The position numbers and the translations under genes are program-made. The notes beneath the pieces are model-generated. The model had not been told where the DNA came from, made no database searches, and saw only the letters and a list, made by a program, of their open reading frames with translations. From Natronorubrum sulfidifaciens JCM 14089 (GTDB lineage Archaea; Halobacteriota; Halobacteria; Halobacteriales; Natrialbaceae), in assembly GCF_000337735.1 (NCBI RefSeq), contig NZ_AOHX01000026.1, positions 309,418 to 373,417 on the forward strand: 64,000 nt of DNA, in the 5' to 3' direction. Positions 20,484-32,284 of the stretch are shown here, in pieces (within the stretch, counting starts at the first letter, position 1; the number at the start of each line of letters is the position of its first letter).

Positions 20484-21455
20484 TTAGGGTTTGAGAACGA
20501 CTTTCCCGGAGCTCTTGCGATCCTCGATGTACTGGTGGGCCTCGGCTGCGTCCTCGAGGGCGAACGACTCGCCGACGATGACCTCGAGGTCGCCGGTCGT
20601 CAGCCCCTCGGTGAGTTCGGGGACGGCCTTCATGATCCGACTCGGGTCGTGGGTGGCGGCCTGACCGAGGTGAAAGCCCGAAACGGACTTGTTCTCGAAC
20701 AGCAGGCGGCGGTTTTCGGCTGCGGCTGGAACGCCGCTGGCGACGCCGTAGGTGACCATGCGGCCGAAGTGGGCCATCGCGTCGAGACTGCGTTCGAAGA
20801 CGTCGTCGCCGACGCTCTCCAAGACGAGGTCGACGCCCTCGCCGTCTGTTTCGTCGTCGACGACCTCGCGGAAGTCGGTCTCGGTGTAGTTGATCGGATG
20901 GTCGCAGCCCAACTCGGCGGCGAGATCGAGTTTCTCCTGTGTGCTCGCGGTACCGAATACCTCCGCGCCGTGGTTCGAAGCGAGTTGGACCGCGGCCGTG
21001 CCGACCCCGCCCGCAGCGGCCTGGATCAGGACCGACTCGTCTTCCTCGAGGCCGCCCCACTCGAACAGACAGCTGTGGGCGGTGAGAAACTGGACGGGGA
21101 AGCCGGCGGCTTCCTCGAAGCTCATCCCCTCGGGAATCGGGAAGAGCATCTGTGCGTTCGCGGTCGCGTACTCGGCGTAGCCGCCGCCGTTGAGCATCGC
21201 GACGACGCGGTCGCCCTCGTCCAGGTCGACGTCCTCTCCGGTCGCGTCGATCGTGCCCGCAGCCTCCATGCCGGGACGATACGGTGCGTCGGGACCGCCG
21301 GGATAGACGCCGCGGCGTTGCATGATGTCCGCGAAGTTGATCCCCGCCGCTTCGACCTCGAGGCGGACCTCGCCCGGACCCGGTTCCGGAAGCTCGGCGT
21401 CGATGAGCTCGAGTTGATCACTGTCGCCGTAGTCAGCTACCTGGATCGCTTTCAT
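20484..21455 (-). CDS. NADPH:quinone oxidoreductase (zinc-free MDR family)
   Basis: The protein is 323 residues from the ATG at 21455 (MKAIQVADYGDSDQLEL); an in-frame start 27 bases upstream is less likely. Medium-chain dehydrogenase layout: GroES-like N-half (GEVRLEVEAAGINFADIMQR, PYRPGMEAAG), then a Rossmann fold with the NADP-binding AAAGGVGTAAVQLA (about 150). The cysteine and histidine zinc ligands of alcohol dehydrogenases are absent, as in QOR. It reduces quinones or enones with NAD(P)H. Stand-alone gene, divergent from proS across about 130 bases. Confidence 0.9.
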   Translation of the reverse strand: MKAIQVADYGDSDQLELIDAELPEPGPGEVRLEVEAAGINFADIMQRRGVYPGGPDAPYRPGMEAAGTIDATGEDVDLDEGDRVVAMLNGGGYAEYATANAQMLFPIPEGMSFEEAAGFPVQFLTAHSCLFEWGGLEEDESVLIQAAAGGVGTAAVQLASNHGAEVFGTASTQEKLDLAAELGCDHPINYTETDFREVVDDETDGEGVDLVLESVGDDVFERSLDAMAHFGRMVTYGVASGVPAAAENRRLLFENKSVSGFHLGQAATHDPSRIMKAVPELTEGLTTGDLEVIVGESFALEDAAEAHQYIEDRKSSGKVVLKP

Positions 21456-21586
21456 GCCCATCTCTGTGTCACACACCTGCATAAAGCTCCGAGAACCGGA
21501 GTGAACTGACGGGCCGTTCTCGCCCCGTTTTCAGGGTGGATCTGCCTTCGCATGGTTTAAGCCCGCGCTGACTGCATGTCGAATCA

Positions 21587-23068
21587 ATGAGCGACGAGAG
21601 TCAAGAACTCGGCATCACCGAGTCGAAATCGCACAAGCCCGGCGACTGGTACGCCGAAGTCGTCCAGAAGGCAGGTCTCGCGGATTACGCCCCGATGGGC
21701 GGCTTCATCGTCACGAAACCGCGCGGCTACGCGCTGTGGGAGGGCATTCAGGACGCCCTCGACAGCGAGTTCAAAGCGACCGGCGTCGACAACGTCTACT
21801 TCCCGATGTTCATCCCCGAGAGCTTCTTGGAGCGCGAGAAGGACATCGTCGAAGGATTCGACCCCGAGGTCGCGTGGGTGACCCACGGCGGCCACGACGA
21901 ACTCGAGGAGCGACTCGCCGTCCGACCGACCAGCGAGTCGATCATCGCACCGTTCATGGCCGACTGGACCCGCAGCCACCGCGACCTGCCCCTGCGACTC
22001 AACCAGTGGTGTTCGGTCGTTCGCTGGGAGGCGACGGAGACGAAGCCGTTCTTCCGGACGAAGGAGTTCATGTGGCAGGAAGGCCACACCGCCCACGCAT
22101 CCGACGAAAGCGCGTGGGAGGAGGTCTGGACCCGACTCGGCCAGTACGAGAACCTCTACGAGGACGTGCTGGCGATTCCGGTCCTGCGCGGTAAGAAGCC
22201 CGAACACGACAAGTTCCCCGGAGCCGACACCACGACGACGGTCGAGGCACTGATGCCCGATGGCAAGTCCGTTCAGGGAGCGACGAGCCACAACCTCGGC
22301 CAGAGCTTCGCCGAGGCCTTTGACATTACGTTCGCCGACGAAGACGAGGACGAGCGAACGGCCTACACCACCTCGTGGGGGCTGTCCTGGCGAGCGATCG
22401 GCGCGCTCATCATGACCCACTCAGACGATCAGGGGCTCGTGCTCCCGCCGACGATCGCGCCCACGCAGGTCGTTATCGTCCCCATCTGGCAGGAGGACAC
22501 CAAAGACGACGTCCTCGAGTACTCCGCGGACATCGCCGATGACCTCGAGGCGGCCGGCTTCAGCGTCGAACTCGACGATCGGGACGAGCGCAACCCCGGT
22601 TTCAAGTTCAACGAACACGAGTTAAACGGCGTACCGTTGCGTCTCGAGATCGGCCCCTACGAGGTCGAAGACGAGGAGGTCACGCTGGTTCACCGGCCGG
22701 ACAACGAGGAGTCCGTCGAGGACCGCGACGAGATCGTCGACGCCGTCGACGAGCATCTGGACGAGGTCTTCGACAAACTGTACGACGCGGCCGAGACAAA
22801 CCTCGAGGAGAACGTCCGCGAAGCGTACAGTCCGGAGGAGATCCTCGGCACGATCGGCAAACACGGCGGCTACGTGAAGACGTCGTGGTGTGGCGACGAG
22901 GCCTGCGAGGAAGCCATCAAAGAGAAGATCGCCGCCGAAATCGTCATGCAGCCGCTCGAGGACGAAGGCGGGACGACGGCCGGCGAGGTTCCCGAACCCG
23001 ACCACGACGAGTGTGGCGTCTGTGGCGACCCCGCAGACGAGATCGCATACTTCGCGAAGTCCTACTGA
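21587..23068 (+). CDS. proS: Prolyl-tRNA synthetase (archaeal/eukaryal type)
   Basis: The protein is 493 residues and charges tRNA-Pro. Class II motifs are seen: motif 1 around NVYFPMFIPESF, motif 2 VVRWEATETKPFFRTKEFMWQE and motif 3 SWGLSWRAIGALIM. The anticodon-binding domain follows (about 290-390). The C-terminal zinc-binding domain typical of the archaeal type has cysteines at SWCGDEACEE and CGVCGDP, and the protein ends in AYFAKSY, the archaeal pattern of a terminal Tyr. It starts 131 bases from the divergent oxidoreductase. An intergenic palindrome element follows its stop directly. Confidence 0.97.
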   Translation: MSDESQELGITESKSHKPGDWYAEVVQKAGLADYAPMGGFIVTKPRGYALWEGIQDALDSEFKATGVDNVYFPMFIPESFLEREKDIVEGFDPEVAWVTHGGHDELEERLAVRPTSESIIAPFMADWTRSHRDLPLRLNQWCSVVRWEATETKPFFRTKEFMWQEGHTAHASDESAWEEVWTRLGQYENLYEDVLAIPVLRGKKPEHDKFPGADTTTTVEALMPDGKSVQGATSHNLGQSFAEAFDITFADEDEDERTAYTTSWGLSWRAIGALIMTHSDDQGLVLPPTIAPTQVVIVPIWQEDTKDDVLEYSADIADDLEAAGFSVELDDRDERNPGFKFNEHELNGVPLRLEIGPYEVEDEEVTLVHRPDNEESVEDRDEIVDAVDEHLDEVFDKLYDAAETNLEENVREAYSPEEILGTIGKHGGYVKTSWCGDEACEEAIKEKIAAEIVMQPLEDEGGTTAGEVPEPDHDECGVCGDPADEIAYFAKSY

Positions 23069-23071
23069 GAT

Positions 23072-23145
23072 GGACTGCTGTACCGATTTACCGCCGACCA
23101 CCAGCGGCGGGGTCGGTGATCGGCAGTAAGCGACGACAGCAGTCC
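23072..23145. repeat. Intergenic palindrome element, copy A (after proS)
   Basis: Perfect 10-base outer arms GGACTGCTGT (23072-23081) and ACAGCAGTCC (23136-23145), and inner 6-base arms ccgccg/cggcgg (23091-23096, 23105-23110). It starts 3 bases after the proS stop. It could form a nested hairpin in the 3' end of the mRNA. See copies B, C, D and E. Confidence 0.7.
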
Positions 23146-23404
23146 GGATGAGACCGTCGAAACGGTATCGGCGGCCCGATCAACCGGCGATTTTCGAGGA
23201 GAGATCGTACCCTGACACTGGATTGTGACGTCGACGGAGTTCGTGGCAGGGAGTAACAGGCAGACCTAATTCTTTAACCACATACTGCTTATGGCTGGCA
23301 ACATAATGAATAACCGTGGTGTTCACTCTGGTGGGTGAGCACTACGTGCCTCTGACACTTCTGCCCACACCGGGCAGTCATTTCCGTTCGATCAGTGAGA
23401 CGGT

Positions 23405-23470
23405 CTGCTGCCCCAATGTCCCGCCGAGTACCGACCTGTCCTGGTACTCGGTGGTCAGTGACGACAGCAG
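23405..23470. repeat. Intergenic palindrome element, copy B
   Basis: Short outer arms CTGCTG/CAGCAG and a perfect 9-base inner repeat CCGAGTACC (23424-23432) / GGTACTCGG (23443-23451) with a 10-base loop. The right flank (gacgacagcagtccg) matches that of copy A. Confidence 0.65.
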
Positions 23471-23623
23471 TCCGTATGCTGCCGTCGGCTCGAGCAGCGA
23501 GCGCTGAGGCCGACTGTCGAGTGGCGTCTGACGGACGGTATATTATTTACTATCATTAAGGACCATATGCCTTATATTCGATTATATGTGTCTATAATAC
23601 ACTTAGTCATTATGGATCAACCT

Positions 23624-23630
23624 CTTATAG
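23624..23630 (+). promoter_or_regulatory. TATA box of gltB
   Basis: CTTATAG centred about 25 bases before the ATG at 23652. This supports that ATG over the GTG at 23631, which would lie beside the TATA box. Confidence 0.55.
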
Positions 23631-23651
23631 GTGTTTTCGCTACTTGTGCGT

Positions 23652-28196
<4,545 letters not shown>

Positions 28197-28198
28197 GA

Positions 28199-28255
28199 TA
28201 GGCTGCGGTTCCGATCACGGGCGGCGGGATCGATGACGACAGCAGTTCGTCTGCC
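28199..28255. repeat. Intergenic palindrome element, copy C (after gltB)
   Basis: It has the right arm (gacgacagcagttcgtctgc) of the family and a degenerate left arm. The 17-mer CGATCACGGGCGGCGGG (28212-28228) is identical to one at 61662-61678. It starts right after the gltB stop. Confidence 0.6.
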
Positions 28256-28261
28256 CTCGAC

Positions 28262-28738
28262 TCACTCCGCTCGGTCGTCACCGTTCATATACGACGCCCC
28301 ATAGGCGATCAGCGCGCAGTTGAGCGAGATTAGCGCGATGACCAACAGGCGTGTCGTGTTCCGACCACCGTCGCCGCTGGTGACCACAACCACCAGTGCG
28401 CCGACCCCGACGACTGCCAGTCCGACCGCCAGCAGGCGGTCGAGCCGCGGGTCGTAATCGAACGAGACCGCTTCCTGAACCCACTCATCGTGGCGGTTCC
28501 GTCGCTCACGATATCGTTCGGCTTTGGGGTCGTCGTCGGAAACCGGATGAAGACCGAACGTTCGGAGTCCGTCGAGTCCCGTCCGCGCCTTCGCGATCGT
28601 CCCGCACGTGAACGCGACGAACAACAGGACGACGACGGCAATACCGGAACCGAGCGCGGCTGCCGGGACCAGAAGCACCACCGCAAGGATCGCGAGTAGC
28701 GCCGCGATCCGTTCGGCTCGAGTCGGGACGGGGTCCAC
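28262..28738 (-). CDS. Membrane protein of unknown function
   Basis: The protein is 158 residues. Two hydrophobic segments at about 9-52 may form a hairpin; then comes a charged cytoplasmic-like loop (RYRERRNRHDEWVQEAVSFD), then two helices (about 104-122 and 130-150). It ends in a short acidic tail. There is no catalytic motif. It converges with gltB and is followed upstream by the AhpD-like gene on the same strand, with 58 bases between. No family recognised. Confidence 0.75.
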   Translation of the reverse strand: MDPVPTRAERIAALLAILAVVLLVPAAALGSGIAVVVLLFVAFTCGTIAKARTGLDGLRTFGLHPVSDDDPKAERYRERRNRHDEWVQEAVSFDYDPRLDRLLAVGLAVVGVGALVVVVTSGDGGRNTTRLLVIALISLNCALIAYGASYMNGDDRAE

Positions 28739-28796
28739 GTTACGGCCGTGTTTCCTGTTGCTCGAATCGGAACCGGAATTCGGCCGCTTGACACCG

Positions 28797-29393
28797 TTAC
28801 TCGCGACCGAGCGTGTGGAACTCGTCGTTTGGCCGCATCTCCGCGAACATCGCGAGTCGGTTGCTCAGGTTGTAAAAGGCCGTGACGGCCGCGATGTCCC
28901 AGATCGCCTCCTCGCTGAAGCCAGCCTCGCGCAGCGCCTCGAGGTCGGCCGGTTCGACCGCGGTCGGGTTCTCGGTCAGTGTCACGGCGACGTCGAGCAT
29001 CGTCCGGTGGGCGTCGTTGATGTCCGCCGTCCGGTAGTTGGCGACGAGTTGGTCGGCCAGCAGCGGATCGTCGGCATAGATCCGGACGAGCGCACCGTGG
29101 GCGACGTTACAGTAGTAACAGTGGTTGACGCCGGAGACGGCGACGACGATCATCTCGATCTCCTCGCGCTCTAAGGCGGCGTCCTCGACGAGGGCGTCGT
29201 GATACTGGAAGAAGGCGCGGAAGTGGGAGGGCTTGTACGCCATCGCCGAGAACACGTTCGGCGTGAAGCCAGCGCGGTCGGTCTCTGCGGCGATTCGCTC
29301 CTGTAGATCCTCGGGGAGGTCGTCGAACGCCGGGACGGGGAATCGGGCCATCGCGTCGTCGCTGAGTTCTACCTTGGTGTCGGAGTTACTCAT
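28797..29393 (-). CDS. AhpD/carboxymuconolactone-decarboxylase-like peroxidase-related protein
   Basis: The protein is 198 residues. An all-helical AhpD-like fold is indicated by the redox motif in SGVNHCYYCNVAHGALVR, with CYYC at about 101-104 and a following His. The family includes alkylhydroperoxidases and unnamed peroxidase-related enzymes; these use the Cys pair for thiol-disulfide exchange. The substrate is not known. The N-terminus (RFPVPAFDDLPEDLQERI) and the C-terminal WDIAAVTAFYNLSNRLA are typical of the longer peroxidase-related subgroup. Confidence 0.9.
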   Translation of the reverse strand: MSNSDTKVELSDDAMARFPVPAFDDLPEDLQERIAAETDRAGFTPNVFSAMAYKPSHFRAFFQYHDALVEDAALEREEIEMIVVAVSGVNHCYYCNVAHGALVRIYADDPLLADQLVANYRTADINDAHRTMLDVAVTLTENPTAVEPADLEALREAGFSEEAIWDIAAVTAFYNLSNRLAMFAEMRPNDEFHTLGRE

Positions 29394-29437
29394 GGCTACC
29401 GATTCACACGCATCCGTAATAACTCAGGGGCCCGAGT

Positions 29438-29854
29438 TCACCACTCCTCGTCGACGAGCCCACCGGCGTCGACTGCCGCCTCGAGGACGGCGTCTCTGCC
29501 CGGCGTCTCGAGCAGGTGGGCCGCACAATCACAGTCCGAGGCCCCGAACTCGGGGACGTGATCGCCCGGAAGCGACGTCGCCAGCTCACACTCCCGGTCG
29601 GCGTCGGGGAACGTGACCACGCGCTCGAGGGTCGTCGTCGGATGACCGAGCAGGTAATCGATATGCCAGTGGCGGGTCTCGCGCTCGCCGGTTGCGAGTT
29701 CGCGGTGGCGGTCTACGCGGGCAAAGCCACCCGGGCCGAAGGCGCTGCCGACGTAGGCGTAGGTGCCGACAGCAAAGGGACACGTACCCAGCGCGCCGAC
29801 CTCGATGGTCGTCGTCCGAGACACGTCGACGACGAGAACGTATGTGCCACCCAT
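29438..29854 (-). CDS. DUF123 / GIY-YIG nuclease-like protein
   Basis: The protein is 138 residues from the ATG at 29854 (MGGTYVLVVDVSRTTTIEVG). The pattern TYVLVVDV, then FAVGTYAYVGSAFGPGG, then HWHIDYLLGH and ECELATSL, is that of DUF123, a relative of GIY-YIG nucleases sometimes fused to endonuclease III. The YVGSA segment corresponds to the YIG part of the motif. Three Cys residues near the end (FGASDCDCAAHLLE and ECELA) are also typical. A DNA-repair role is suspected for the family but not shown. The longer upstream frame overlaps the next gene and is ignored. Confidence 0.85.
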   Translation of the reverse strand: MGGTYVLVVDVSRTTTIEVGALGTCPFAVGTYAYVGSAFGPGGFARVDRHRELATGERETRHWHIDYLLGHPTTTLERVVTFPDADRECELATSLPGDHVPEFGASDCDCAAHLLETPGRDAVLEAAVDAGGLVDEEW

Positions 29855-29924
29855 ACCGGTGGTCAACGGCGAGGTGATAAAAACGAACGTGGTTCGTGCC
29901 GACGCGAGTCGTGATCGCGTGGTG

Positions 29925-30908
29925 TTACTGCCGTCCGTGCAGTTCAGCGGAGTCCGATACGGTGGAACGTCCGTCGACGTCGACGGCAGAACCGAGCACG
30001 AGCAGTCCCTGTGGAGGGTCGTACTCGTAGGCGATCCATTGGGGGAGAGACTGTGCCCCAGTGAGTTTCCGAACGCTGAGCTGTCTGTGCCTGACAGCCG
30101 ACTCGAGGTGGTCGGCCAGCCGAAGATCGACGATCCCGTCGGCGAACGCATTGCTGGAGTCCGATCCAATATCGGCGACCGTGCCGGCGATGATCGGCAC
30201 GTATCGCGCCTTGCACACCGACGCTCGCAGCTCCGCCACGAAGGCGTGGCGATGGTTGGCCTCAAACTCGGCCAGTGAATCGATGGTCACCAGCCCCGTC
30301 TCGGTCATCTCGAGATCGTCTAGTGTCTCGTTCAGGCCGGACAGGATCGGCTCGGTGGCGGTCGGCTCCTCGAGCGTGACGATCGAGTCGGCAGCGGTCT
30401 CGCCGACGAACTCGATCCACCTGTTTCGTCGCTCGAGGAATGTCTCGCGGTCTTCGAGCCGATGGGTGAAACAGTCGATCACCCGGAGTCGCTCGTCCTC
30501 AAGGGCAGGCAAGACGTTCCACCCCGCTTCAAAAAAGCGCTCGAGGACCGCCGTCGGTGGCGTCGTCGCGGTGAGGATGGCGGCGGGTTCGCCGCGCTCG
30601 AGCGCGCGCCAGACGAGTTCGGTGAGGAGTTCGCGCCACCGGGTGCCTGCCTCGCCGACGAGTGTGAGAAACGAATTCGACGGGACACCGGTGGGAACGA
30701 GCGAGTCGAGCGGTTCGACGCCCGTCGCGATGCGCTTGTACGCGCTCGGCTCGGCCATCGTCGTGTCGTCGCCTACGGCGTCGTGACAGGCCGTCGAACA
30801 GACGTAGCCGTCGTCGGTCTCCACCGGATCGTTCGGGATCGGGTAGTGACAGTGATCACACTCGAGCGGATAGTCACCGGGTCGATCCGATCGCTTGGAT
30901 GGTGACAT
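29925..30908 (-). CDS. KaiC/RecA-like protein with zinc finger and degenerate P-loop
   Basis: The protein is 327 residues. An N-terminal treble-clef-like zinc finger has Cys17, Cys20, Cys37 and Cys41 (ECDHCHYPIP, YVCSTACHDA). The rest follows the KaiC/RAD55-like layout: ATGVEPLDSLVPTGVPSNSF, then the P-loop place at 85-92. There the sequence is GEAGTRWR, lacking the Gly-Lys-Ser/Thr of a Walker A motif. A Walker B-like LVTIDSLAEF follows. It is therefore probably a non-hydrolysing, regulatory member. Haloarchaea carry several such proteins next to signalling genes; no partner is obvious here. Confidence 0.8.
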   Translation of the reverse strand: MSPSKRSDRPGDYPLECDHCHYPIPNDPVETDDGYVCSTACHDAVGDDTTMAEPSAYKRIATGVEPLDSLVPTGVPSNSFLTLVGEAGTRWRELLTELVWRALERGEPAAILTATTPPTAVLERFFEAGWNVLPALEDERLRVIDCFTHRLEDRETFLERRNRWIEFVGETAADSIVTLEEPTATEPILSGLNETLDDLEMTETGLVTIDSLAEFEANHRHAFVAELRASVCKARYVPIIAGTVADIGSDSSNAFADGIVDLRLADHLESAVRHRQLSVRKLTGAQSLPQWIAYEYDPPQGLLVLGSAVDVDGRSTVSDSAELHGRQ

Positions 30909-31164
30909 GAGTAGCGGGAGTACGACGGACGGGGGAAAAGAACCAGTCCTGTGAGAGCGGGACTGTCATCGCTGGTGATACTGGTGGACAGCCGGCACAC
31001 GGAGAGCGGCCGACAACAGCCCGTGCTGCCGCGGCGCGGGTGCACCGACGACCAGACACTCCTCATACTGTCGGACAGAACGGTTCGAAGGTCGGTCGCC
31101 GACAGTCGGTCGATCGTTCGGACAACAGGAAAAACACATGGCATATGGGTGAGTGAGAGCACGT

Positions 31165-32226
31165 ATGTTCGAGAAGTCGACGTGGATTCGTCTGCCGCGA
31201 AACGTCGTCGTCGGTCACGGGGTCATCGATCAGGTCGTCGACGTCATCGACGACCTCCAATTGCAGGGTCGGCCGCTGTTCGTGACCAGCCCGACGCCAC
31301 GGGAGGTCGCCGCGGAGCCGATCGTCACGGCGTTCGAAGCCACCGGCGTCGAGCCCGCCGTCGTCACGATCGAGAAAGCAACGTTCGACGCCGTCGAGCG
31401 AGTGATCGAGACCGCCAACGCCGAGGACGTCTCCTATCTCGTCGGCATCGGCGGCGGGAAAGCCATCGACATCGCCAAGATGGCGAGCTATCACCTCGAG
31501 ATGGGCTTTTGTTCGGTACCGACGGCGGCCAGTCACGACGGCATCGTCAGTAATCGCGGCTCCGTCCCGGATGGGGACACCCGTCACAGCGTCGCCGCTG
31601 AGCCACCGCTTGCGGTCATCGCCGACACCGAAATCTTGGCCAACGCGCCGTGGGAACTCACAACGGCGGGCTGTGCCGACATTATTTCGAACTACACCGC
31701 CGTGATGGACTGGCGACTCGCCCACCGGTTGAAAAACGTCGAGTACTCCGAGTACGCCGCCGCCCTCGCGGAGATGACCGCCGAAATCCTCGTCGACAAC
31801 GCCGACCTCATCCGCCCCGGTCTCGAGGAGTCGGCCTGGGTCGTCACGAAAGCGCTCATGTCGTCGGGCGTCGCGATGAGCATCGCCGGCTCCTCCCGGC
31901 CAGCGAGCGGTGCGGAACACCTCTTCTCGCACCAACTCGATCGGCTTGCGCCCGACGCGGCCTTACACGGCCATCAGGTCGGTGTCGGCTCGATCATGAC
32001 TGCGTACTTACACGGCGGCGAACGCGGCATCTGGCGAGACATTCGGAACGCACTCGCGAGTATCGACGCGCCGACGACTGCGGACGGGCTTGGCATCGAC
32101 GACAAGACCGTTATCGAAGCGCTGACCACCTGTCACGAAATCCGTGATCGGTACACGATCCTCGGTGACGGCATGGACGAGCGTGCCGCACGCGAGGTCG
32201 CGACGAAGACCGGCGTCATCGACTGA
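31165..32226 (+). CDS. egsA: sn-Glycerol-1-phosphate dehydrogenase
   Basis: The protein is 353 residues and makes the sn-glycerol-1-phosphate backbone of archaeal ether lipids from dihydroxyacetone phosphate with NAD(P)H. The nucleotide-binding loop is VGIGGGKAIDIAKM. Zinc/substrate residues are seen in TAASHDGIVSNRG, SGAEHLFSHQLD and HGHQVGVGSIM. The ATG at 31165 (MFEKSTWIRLPRN) is preferred to a GTG at 31153. The family is universal in archaea, which helps fix the domain of the host. Stand-alone gene, divergent from the KaiC-like gene. Confidence 0.97.
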   Translation: MFEKSTWIRLPRNVVVGHGVIDQVVDVIDDLQLQGRPLFVTSPTPREVAAEPIVTAFEATGVEPAVVTIEKATFDAVERVIETANAEDVSYLVGIGGGKAIDIAKMASYHLEMGFCSVPTAASHDGIVSNRGSVPDGDTRHSVAAEPPLAVIADTEILANAPWELTTAGCADIISNYTAVMDWRLAHRLKNVEYSEYAAALAEMTAEILVDNADLIRPGLEESAWVVTKALMSSGVAMSIAGSSRPASGAEHLFSHQLDRLAPDAALHGHQVGVGSIMTAYLHGGERGIWRDIRNALASIDAPTTADGLGIDDKTVIEALTTCHEIRDRYTILGDGMDERAAREVATKTGVID

Positions 32227-32284
32227 GCCTACCGTCTGTCTGGTGTCGATGCCGAATCGGCGATTCGGGGCCACGCCGTGGCGT

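Larger units (their letters stand above)
23069..23651. other. 583-base non-coding stretch between proS and gltB
   Basis: Two palindromic intergenic elements lie here (23072-23145 and 23405-23470), then an AT-rich promoter region. A 63-codon plus-strand frame at 23316-23507 runs through the second palindrome and looks like chance. I see no tRNA or other RNA gene. Confidence 0.6.

Noticed and set aside
23316..23507. 63-codon frame between proS and gltB
   Set aside because: It spans an intergenic palindrome and lacks acidic haloarchaeal composition and a promoter in place.
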